A stretch of DNA of 64,000 nucleotides from Metabacillus niabensis. Lineage in GTDB: Bacteria > Bacillota > Bacilli > Bacillales > Bacillaceae. The translations under genes and the position numbers were made by a program. A model generated the notes under the pieces. It was not told where the DNA came from and searched no databases. It was given only the letters and a program-made list of their open reading frames with translations. Where the stretch lies: assembly GCF_020524345.1 (NCBI RefSeq), contig NZ_JAIVLH010000009.1, positions 62,001-126,000 on the forward strand, given 5' to 3'. Shown piece after piece: positions 57,244-64,000 of this stretch (position 1 is its first letter; each line of letters begins with the position of its first letter).

Positions 57244-58023
57244 ATGCTCAACATACTTAAAAAATGGAGAGGATCTCCTGATCTATCCAACGAACAAATA
57301 ATAAATCAAGAGGAACTATTAAAGGGGGAAATACCCAACCATATTGCGATCATAATGGATGGAAATGGGAGATGGGCGAAAAAACGCGCACTTCCAAGAA
57401 TTGCCGGCCATCATGAGGGTATGAAGGTTGTAAGAAGAGTTACAAAGCAGGCTAATGCTCTGGGGGTTAATGCTCTAACATTGTATGCTTTTTCAACTGA
57501 AAACTGGAAACGGCCGAAGGTTGAAGTAGATTATCTAATGAAGTTACCGGAAGAATTTCTGACTACATTTTTACCTGAATTAATTGAAGAAAATGTTCAG
57601 GTTCGTGTAATGGGGAATAAGAATAAACTTCCAATGCACACATTAAAGGCTGTGGATAAAGCAATTGAGGAAACGAAAGATAATAATGGGCTTATTTTGA
57701 ATTTTGCATTAAACTATGGCAGCCGTACGGAAATCATTGCTGCAGTACAGGACATTATTAAACAGGTAGAATCCGGAAACTTAAAAAAAGAGGAAATTGA
57801 TGAAAGTATTTTTTCGAATTATTTAATGACACAAACACTACCTGACCCTGATTTGTTAATTAGAACAAGCGGGGAAATAAGATTAAGTAATTTTATGCTA
57901 TGGCAGCTTGCTTATACAGAATTTTGGTTTACTGATGTACTTTGGCCTGATTTTAATGAGCAATGTTTATTACAAGCCATTCACACATATCAACATAGAG
58001 GCCGCAGATTTGGTGGCGTATAA
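57244..58023 (+). CDS. uppS: Undecaprenyl diphosphate synthase
   Basis: UppS makes the C55 lipid carrier for peptidoglycan and teichoic acids by adding eight isoprenyl units to FPP. The 259-residue cis-prenyltransferase has IAIIMDGNGRWAKKRALPR (catalytic Asp near 39), IAGHHEGMKVVRRV, LYAFSTENWKRP and DLLIRTSGEIRLSNFMLWQ. It starts the envelope-lipid cluster uppS-cdsA-dxr-rseP. GATGGAGG precedes the ATG. Confidence 0.98.
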   Translation: MLNILKKWRGSPDLSNEQIINQEELLKGEIPNHIAIIMDGNGRWAKKRALPRIAGHHEGMKVVRRVTKQANALGVNALTLYAFSTENWKRPKVEVDYLMKLPEEFLTTFLPELIEENVQVRVMGNKNKLPMHTLKAVDKAIEETKDNNGLILNFALNYGSRTEIIAAVQDIIKQVESGNLKKEEIDESIFSNYLMTQTLPDPDLLIRTSGEIRLSNFMLWQLAYTEFWFTDVLWPDFNEQCLLQAIHTYQHRGRRFGGV

Positions 58024-58041
58024 AGGTGATGAAGTAAAAAA

Positions 58042-58839
58042 ATGAAACAACGAATTTTAACAGCTGTTATTGCTGCTGCTTTATTTCTTCCATTTGTAAT
58101 TTACGGGAAACTGCCGTTTACGATATTTGTTTATTTACTTGCGTCAATCGGATTATATGAATTATTACGAATGAAAAAAATATCGCTGGCCAGTTTTCCC
58201 GGGTTCATTAGTTTATTAATATTATGGGTTCTATTAATACCAAATTCTTATATATCATTAATAAATGATTTAATTTTCTCAAAAGCAGAATTTGCATTGC
58301 TCGGACTTCTGTTGCTTTTGACATATACAGTTCTGACGAAAAATAAATTCACTTTTGATGATGTAGGATTTGTAGTAATCGCTGTATTTTATTTGGGAAT
58401 TGGGTTTTATTTTTTTATAGAAACAAGAAATATTGAGTTAAACCTTGTATTTTATGCATTAATCTTAATATGGGTAACAGATTCAGGTGCATATTTTGTT
58501 GGACGATCATTGGGGAAAAATAAACTTTGGCCTGAAATCAGTCCAAATAAAACAATAGAGGGTGCACTAGGTGGCGTGGTGTTTGCGGCTATTTTTGCTT
58601 GTATCTATCAGTATTTTACAAACGTGTTTGATAATTATGTAATTGTTATAATTATGACCGTTTTCCTCTCAATTTTTGGACAAATAGGGGATCTTGTTGA
58701 ATCTGCATTTAAGCGACATTATCAAGTAAAGGATTCAGGAACTATCCTCCCTGGACACGGAGGAATTCTTGATCGTTTTGACAGTTTATTATTTGTTTTA
58801 CCTTTAATGCATTTTTTAAGTATCCTATTTAGTTTATAA
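58042..58839 (+). CDS. cdsA: Phosphatidate cytidylyltransferase
   Basis: CdsA makes CDP-diacylglycerol, precursor of the membrane phospholipids. The 265-residue polytopic membrane protein has about seven hydrophobic helices. The C-terminal signature is [20 protein letters not shown] and [12 protein letters not shown] with its metal-binding acidic residues. It starts 18 bases after uppS. Confidence 0.97.
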   Translation: MKQRILTAVIAAALFLPFVIYGKLPFTIFVYLLASIGLYELLRMKKISLASFPGFISLLILWVLLIPNSYISLINDLIFSKAEFALLGLLLLLTYTVLTKNKFTFDDVGFVVIAVFYLGIGFYFFIETRNIELNLVFYALILIWVTDSGAYFVGRSLGKNKLWPEISPNKTIEGALGGVVFAAIFACIYQYFTNVFDNYVIVIIMTVFLSIFGQIGDLVESAFKRHYQVKDSGTILPGHGGILDRFDSLLFVLPLMHFLSILFSL

Positions 58840-58879
58840 GTCCAAGCAAACGTATTTCATTTTGATTGGAAGTGACTTC

Positions 58880-60031
58880 GTGAAAAAAATTAGTCTTTTG
58901 GGTGCTACAGGATCAATAGGTATTCAAACATTGAATGTCATCAAAGCACACCCAGATCAATTTAAATTGGTTTCCATGTCTTTTGGAAGCAATATCTCAT
59001 CAGGAATTAACATTATTCGTCAATTTCAGCCGAGTTTTGTAGCTGTTAAGGATAAAGAAACATACGAAAAATTAAAATTAGAAATACCAAATGAAGAGAT
59101 AAGGATCGGTTATGGGCAGAACGCACTTATCGAAGCAGCTATTTTTGATGGAGTAGATTGTTTGGTTAATGCTGTTGTCGGTAGTGTTGGTTTGGTTCCT
59201 ACATTAAAGGCAATCGAACACAAAATTACAATTGCCTTAGCAAACAAGGAAACTCTCGTAACAGCAGGTCATATTGTAACAGAACATGCTAGAAAGTATG
59301 GTGTTGATCTTCTACCAGTAGACAGTGAGCATTCAGCCATTTTTCAATGCCTACAAGGTGAAAACCCAAAAAATATCGAAAGGCTTATTGTTACTGCTTC
59401 AGGAGGAAGTTTTCGTGATAAAACAAGAGAAGAACTGACCGATGTAACAGTAGAGCAAGCACTTAATCATCCTAACTGGTCAATGGGTGCGAAGATTACA
59501 ATTGATTCTGCAACAATGATGAATAAGGGTTTAGAGGTTATAGAAGCTCATTGGCTTTTTGACATCCCTTATGAAAAAATAGATGTCTTATTACATAAAG
59601 AAAGTATCATTCATTCCTTAGTCGAATTTCAAGATCACAGTATTATTGCACAATTAGGAACACCTGATATGAGAGTTCCAATTCAATATGCTTTAACTTT
59701 CCCTAATCGATTACAAGTAAAAAATACGAAGAGGCTGGAATTATGGGAAGTTGGGAAATTACACTTTGAAAAAGCAGACTTTAACAGGTATAAATGCTTA
59801 CAATTTGCCTATGATTCAGGTAAAATAGGTGGAACAATGCCAACGGTTCTAAATGCAGCAAATGAAGAAGCTGTAGCAGCATTTTTAAATGGGAAAATTA
59901 AGTTTCTTCAAATTGAGGAATTTATCGAAAGAGCAATGGATAAGCATGAGAACATCGCACATCCTGGGTTGGAGGAAATTCAGGCAGTTGATCAACAAAC
60001 TCGAAATTTTGTACAAACATTAATCTCATAA
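58880..60031 (+). CDS. dxr: 1-deoxy-D-xylulose 5-phosphate reductoisomerase
   Basis: Dxr is the second enzyme of the MEP isoprenoid pathway and turns DXP into MEP with NADPH. The 383-residue protein has the NADPH loop [19 protein letters not shown], the metal-binding [15 protein letters not shown] and the substrate loop [20 protein letters not shown]. The start is GTG 58880 with GGAAGTGA; a TTG at 58862 is less likely. Its product feeds UppS. Confidence 0.97.
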   Translation: MKKISLLGATGSIGIQTLNVIKAHPDQFKLVSMSFGSNISSGINIIRQFQPSFVAVKDKETYEKLKLEIPNEEIRIGYGQNALIEAAIFDGVDCLVNAVVGSVGLVPTLKAIEHKITIALANKETLVTAGHIVTEHARKYGVDLLPVDSEHSAIFQCLQGENPKNIERLIVTASGGSFRDKTREELTDVTVEQALNHPNWSMGAKITIDSATMMNKGLEVIEAHWLFDIPYEKIDVLLHKESIIHSLVEFQDHSIIAQLGTPDMRVPIQYALTFPNRLQVKNTKRLELWEVGKLHFEKADFNRYKCLQFAYDSGKIGGTMPTVLNAANEEAVAAFLNGKIKFLQIEEFIERAMDKHENIAHPGLEEIQAVDQQTRNFVQTLIS

Positions 60032-60046
60032 AGGTGGTCATACAAA

Positions 60047-61306
60047 ATGAATACAGTGATAGCGTTTGTTCTTATTTTCGGTGCTCTGGTTTTCTTTCAT
60101 GAGCTCGGCCATTTAATACTTGCAAATCGAGCGGGCATCCTTTGTCGGGAATTCGCAATAGGCTTTGGTCCTAAAATATTATCCTTCAAGAAGAATGAGA
60201 CAGTTTATACGATTCGTCTACTGCCAATTGGCGGTTTTGTTCGAATGGCTGGAGAAGATCCCGAGGTTATTGAAGTAAAGCCGGGTCATAATGTGGGCTT
60301 ACTTTTTAATAAAGAAGAAAAAGTTGAAAAAATCATATTAAATAATAAAGAAAAATATCCAAATGCAAGAATCATTGAAGTTGAAAATGTAGATTTGGAG
60401 CATAGCATGTTCATTTCGGGTTATGAGCATGGGGAAGACGAATTTTTAAAAAGGTTTGAAGTAAGTGAAACTTCTTATTTCATTGTGGATGGACAACAAA
60501 CACAAATTGCTCCTTTTAACCGGCAGTTCCAATCCAAGACGGTTGGTCAAAGGATTGCAGCAATTTTTGCTGGTCCCTTTATGAACTTCCTCCTGGCATT
60601 CGTTATTTTGTTTTCTCTTGGATTTATCCAAGGGGCACCGGTTAATGAAGCCAGATTAGGTGAGTTAACATCAGATGGTTCCGCGAATAAAGCTGGACTA
60701 AAAGAAGGGGATGTCATTCATTCAATTGAAGGAGAAGCAACTTCTACTTGGGAAAGTGTCGTTTCAATTATTCAGGAAAGTCCTGACAAGGAATTAACCT
60801 TTGAAGTTGAACGTAATGGTGAAATGTTAAGCTATGAAGTGATCCCCGAAGCAGCAAAAGTAGGCGAGAATGTGATTGGTCGCATTGGTGCATATAATCC
60901 TGTTGATAAATCTTTTGGAAGCTCCCTCAAATATGGATTTGTTGAAACATTTACTTGGACAAAAGAAATATTAATTAGTTTTGGGAAGCTTGTAACAGGT
61001 CAATTTTCAATCGATATGCTATCAGGACCTGTCGGTATTTATGACATGACAGATCAAGTTGCTGAGTCAGGTACTACGAACCTCTTAAGATGGGCTGCTC
61101 TGTTGAGTATTAATTTAGGTATTGTTAATTTATTACCTATTCCTGCCTTAGATGGTGGACGTTTATTATTTTTATTTATTGAAGCATTAAGAGGAAAGCC
61201 TATCGATCGGCAAAAAGAAGGTATCGTTCATTTTATTGGTTTCTCATTATTAATGCTGTTAATGTTAGTTGTGACGTGGAATGATATCCAACGCTTATTT
61301 CTATAA
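60047..61306 (+). CDS. rseP: Site-2 zinc metalloprotease RseP/RasP
   Basis: An intramembrane protease that cuts anti-sigma factors and leftover signal peptides (RasP in B. subtilis). The 419-residue protein has HELGH in VFFHELGHLILANRAG (about 17-32), a PDZ domain near 200-270 (GSANKAGLKEGDVIHSIEGE), and a second zinc-ligand motif in LLPIPALDGGRLLFLFIEA. Four membrane helices flank these. AAGGTGG precedes the ATG. Confidence 0.96.
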   Translation: MNTVIAFVLIFGALVFFHELGHLILANRAGILCREFAIGFGPKILSFKKNETVYTIRLLPIGGFVRMAGEDPEVIEVKPGHNVGLLFNKEEKVEKIILNNKEKYPNARIIEVENVDLEHSMFISGYEHGEDEFLKRFEVSETSYFIVDGQQTQIAPFNRQFQSKTVGQRIAAIFAGPFMNFLLAFVILFSLGFIQGAPVNEARLGELTSDGSANKAGLKEGDVIHSIEGEATSTWESVVSIIQESPDKELTFEVERNGEMLSYEVIPEAAKVGENVIGRIGAYNPVDKSFGSSLKYGFVETFTWTKEILISFGKLVTGQFSIDMLSGPVGIYDMTDQVAESGTTNLLRWAALLSINLGIVNLLPIPALDGGRLLFLFIEALRGKPIDRQKEGIVHFIGFSLLMLLMLVVTWNDIQRLFL

Positions 61307-61338
61307 ACAAAAGTTAATTTAAAATAGAGGTGCTCGTA

Positions 61339-63042
61339 ATGAAACAAAGTATGACGTTTATTCCTACTCTTAGAGAAGTTCCGGCTGATGCTGAAGTGAA
61401 AAGCCATCAGCTTATGCTGCGGGCAGGATTTATTAGACAAAACACGAGTGGTGTGTATAGCTACTTACCTTTAGCGCACAAGGTTCTGAAAAAAATCGAA
61501 CAAATTGTACGTGAAGAAATGGACAATGCAGGGGCTTCGGAATTATTAATGCCTGCTCTACAACAAAGTGAATTATGGCAAGAATCTGGACGTTGGTATT
61601 CCTACGGACCAGAATTAATGAGATTAAAAGATCGTCATAATAGAGAATTTGCACTTGGGGCTACTCATGAAGAAATGATAACAAGCCTTGTTAGAGATGA
61701 AGTAAAATCATATAAACGACTTCCTTTAGGTTTATATCAAATTCAAACAAAATTTCGTGATGAAAAGCGGCCGCGTTTCGGAGTATTACGAGGACGTGAA
61801 TTTATTATGAAAGATGCATATACATTCCATGCGACAAATGAGAGTTTGGATGAAGGTTATCAAAAAATGTTTACTGCCTATCAGAATATCTTCTCACGTT
61901 GTGGATTAGATTTTAGAGCAGTTATTGCTGATTCAGGTGCAATGGGTGGAACGGACACACATGAATTTATGGTTTTATCAGATATTGGTGAAGATACAAT
62001 TGCCTATTCTGATACATCTCAGTATGCTGCGAACATTGAGATGGCACCTGTTATCACAACATACGAGAAAAGCAGTGAAGCATTTGCAGAACTAAAGAAA
62101 ATTGAAACACCAAACCAAAAGACAATTGAAGAGGTTTCTGGTTTTTTACAAGTTTCAAACCAAAAATGCATTAAGTCTGTTTTATTCAAAGTTGACGAAA
62201 AATTTGTCCTTGTGCTTGTACGTGGTGATCATGAAGTAAATGATATTAAGGTGAAAAATGTATATGGAGCTTCTGTAGTTGAATTGGCAACTGCAGAAGA
62301 AATAAAAGAAGTGTTACATTGTACTCCGGGTTTTGTTGGTCCGATCAATGTATCAGAACAACTGGAAGTAATTGCAGATCACGCAGTTGCTAGTATTGTT
62401 AATGGTGTATGCGGAGCAAATGAAGAACCATTCCATTATACAGGTGTAAATATTGAACGTGATGCAAAAGTGTCTCAATTTGTTGATCTTCGTTTTATCC
62501 AGGAAGGAGATGCTTCTCCTGACGGTGAAGGAACGATTAAATTTGCAAAGGGTATTGAAGTTGGTCACGTATTTAAATTAGGAACACGATATAGTAATGC
62601 TATGAATGCGACATTTTTAGATGAAAATGGCCGTTCTCAACCCATGATTATGGGATGCTATGGAATTGGAGTATCAAGAACTTTAGCGGCAATTATTGAA
62701 CAAAACAATGATGAAAATGGAATTCTGTGGCCAAATTCAGTAACTCCATTCCAATTACACATCATCCCAGTAAACGTAAAGAATGATACACAAAGGGATC
62801 TGGGGGAAAAATTATACGCGAATTTCTCTCGGAACGGATATGAAGTGCTTCTAGACGATCGTCAAGAACGTGCAGGAGTAAAATTCGCAGATTCAGATCT
62901 TATCGGAATACCAGTGCGTATTACAGTGGGGAAAAAAGCTGATGAAGGCATTGTTGAAGTGAAACTTCGTAAATCGGGTGAATCATTTGAAGTATCAATA
63001 AATGATCTTACAGATAAAATAACCGAACTACTTGGAAACTAA
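61339..63042 (+). CDS. proS: Prolyl-tRNA synthetase (bacterial type)
   Basis: ProS charges tRNA-Pro. The 567-residue class II enzyme has motif 1 near [20 protein letters not shown], motif 2 [20 protein letters not shown], an inserted editing domain (about 225-405), motif 3 [17 protein letters not shown] and the anticodon-binding domain (about 470-567). ATG 61339 has AGAGGTG; a GTG at 61330 is part of that region. It follows rseP, as in B. subtilis. Confidence 0.98.
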   Translation: MKQSMTFIPTLREVPADAEVKSHQLMLRAGFIRQNTSGVYSYLPLAHKVLKKIEQIVREEMDNAGASELLMPALQQSELWQESGRWYSYGPELMRLKDRHNREFALGATHEEMITSLVRDEVKSYKRLPLGLYQIQTKFRDEKRPRFGVLRGREFIMKDAYTFHATNESLDEGYQKMFTAYQNIFSRCGLDFRAVIADSGAMGGTDTHEFMVLSDIGEDTIAYSDTSQYAANIEMAPVITTYEKSSEAFAELKKIETPNQKTIEEVSGFLQVSNQKCIKSVLFKVDEKFVLVLVRGDHEVNDIKVKNVYGASVVELATAEEIKEVLHCTPGFVGPINVSEQLEVIADHAVASIVNGVCGANEEPFHYTGVNIERDAKVSQFVDLRFIQEGDASPDGEGTIKFAKGIEVGHVFKLGTRYSNAMNATFLDENGRSQPMIMGCYGIGVSRTLAAIIEQNNDENGILWPNSVTPFQLHIIPVNVKNDTQRDLGEKLYANFSRNGYEVLLDDRQERAGVKFADSDLIGIPVRITVGKKADEGIVEVKLRKSGESFEVSINDLTDKITELLGN

Positions 63043-63090
63043 AAAAGCTTACTCCTAAGTGTAAACCATGTTAAAATAATAAAATGACAA

Positions 63091-63157
63091 GAAGAGGCTG
63101 ACTCGATTAACAGGACTATTTCCTTTTAGGAATTGTCTAAAATGAGGCAGCCTCTTC
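63091..63157 (+). terminator. Long stem-loop between proS and polC
   Basis: GAAGAGGCTG (63091-63100) pairs perfectly with CAGCCTCTTC (63148-63157). The 47-base loop has an inner imperfect stem (GGACTATTTCC near 63112 with GGAATTGTC near 63129). The tail is AATTGTG, not T-rich, so a terminator role is uncertain. Confidence 0.5.
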
Positions 63158-63199
63158 AATTGTGAAAGAACAATCTCTTATTTGAGAGGGGGAACAAAA

Positions 63200-64000
63200 A
63201 TGGATATGCAAGCAAACCAAGTTGATCGATTTCAACTTTTGCTTCAGCAAATAAATCTTACAGAGGATGCTGCAGTTGTCCATTTTAGAAACGGTTCAAT
63301 TGCTCGTTTAACTGTTCATAAACAATCAAAGAAATGGCATTTCCATTTTCAGTTTGAAAAGATATTGCCCTTCAATGTATTCCATTTATTTCATACAAAA
63401 TTATCAAAAGCTTTTTCACATATAGCAGATGTTTCATTTAGCTTTGAAGCAAGAGACACTACTTTTGATGAAAAGTTAGTACAAGATTATTGGTCAATTT
63501 GTATTCAGGAAATGGATGGGATTTCACCGCCAATGTTGGCACTACTTAATGAACAGAAGCCCACTCTTCAAGGAGTAAAAGTCATTGTGAAAACGAAAAC
63601 CGATACAGAAGCCATGACAATAAAGCGTAAATATGCTTCATTAATTCAGGATAGCTTTCAACAGTTCGGTTTCCCGGGATTTCAATTAGATACGACTGTG
63701 GCCGTAACTGAAGAGGAAATTAAGCAATTTCAGGAGCAAAAGCTTCAAGAGGATAAGGCAAGAGGGCTTCAAGCTTTAACTGATATGGAAAACGCTGAAA
63801 AGGAAGAGTCAAGTCAGCCTGAGTTAACAGGCCCACTGACGATTGGATATACAATTAAAGACGATGAAGAGATAAGAACAATGGCATCGATTGAGGACGA
63901 AGAGCGGAGAATTGCGATTCAAGGTTATGTATTTGATGCTGAGACAAAAGAGCTTCGAAGTGGAAGAACATTATTAACGTTCAAAATCACCGACTACACA
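63200..64000 (+). CDS. polC: DNA polymerase III alpha subunit PolC, N-terminal part (partial)
   Basis: The first 267 codons are present and the gene runs off the window. PolC is the main replicative polymerase of Firmicutes with built-in 3'-5' proofreading. The visible part is the N-terminal PolC-specific domain (about 1-220) and the start of the OB fold (ERRIAIQGYVFDAETKELRS, then GRTLLTFKITDYT). The exonuclease, PHP and polymerase parts lie beyond the end. ATG 63200 follows GAGAGGGGGA. Confidence 0.95.
   Translation, partial: MDMQANQVDRFQLLLQQINLTEDAAVVHFRNGSIARLTVHKQSKKWHFHFQFEKILPFNVFHLFHTKLSKAFSHIADVSFSFEARDTTFDEKLVQDYWSICIQEMDGISPPMLALLNEQKPTLQGVKVIVKTKTDTEAMTIKRKYASLIQDSFQQFGFPGFQLDTTVAVTEEEIKQFQEQKLQEDKARGLQALTDMENAEKEESSQPELTGPLTIGYTIKDDEEIRTMASIEDEERRIAIQGYVFDAETKELRSGRTLLTFKITDYT

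Overview
The window is a low-GC Gram-positive chromosome segment, almost certainly from a Bacillaceae genome. The evidence is gene order and protein similarity to Bacillus subtilis: smc-ftsY-ylxM-ffh, rpsP to rplS, codV-hslVU-codY, and one long fla/che operon ending in sigD and swrB. Starts are ATG, GTG or TTG with strong AGGAGG-type ribosome binding sites. Every supported gene is on the + strand, as expected for one replichore of a highly expressed core region. I see no insertion sequence, prophage, tRNA, rRNA or CRISPR array.

Layout. 1-7,500: end of rnc, then chromosome condensation (smc), the protein-targeting GTPases ftsY and ffh with ylxM, rpsP and the RNA-binding KH protein khpA. 7,600-13,900: ylqD, rimM, trmD, rplS behind an L19-type leader, a signal peptidase I gene, rbgA, rnhB, and the pair ylqG/ylqH, which resembles a detached flagellar export-switch module. 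14,000-24,800: sucCD (promoter with a cre-like site), dprA, topA, trmFO, then xerC(codV)-hslV-hslU-codY. 25,000-53,600: the flagellar/chemotaxis operon from flgB to swrB, about 28.5 kb without a recognisable internal terminator. It encodes the basal body and MS/C rings, the ATPase complex, hook genes, the switch, the export gate, FlhF/FlhG, the Che proteins and sigma-D. 53,700-64,000: rpsB, tsf, pyrH, frr, then uppS, cdsA, dxr, rseP, proS and the start of polC.

How the genes work together. The translation and secretion genes (Ffh, FtsY, S16, L19, RimM, TrmD, RbgA, S2, EF-Ts, Frr) form the classical growth-linked block. CodY lies directly upstream of the motility operon, whose control region is rich in inverted and direct repeats. 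The operon builds the hook-basal body and ends with sigma-D, which in B. subtilis turns on filament genes.

Most of the content is well known. I do not see a clear new multi-gene system. The most unusual items are: a hook protein FlgE with about 200 extra residues; a FliK-like/FlhB-C-like pair (ylqG/ylqH) outside the flagellar operon, in which the FlhB-like part begins just after the normal self-cleavage motif; a fliI gene whose only usable upstream start is CTG; a hairpin placed between the Shine-Dalgarno sequence and start codon of swrD; a cre-like site at the sucC promoter; and repeat-bearing leaders before flgB, topA, rpsB and tsf. All annotation was done by reading the sequence. Comparisons with B. 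subtilis proteins come from memory and are flagged as family knowledge.
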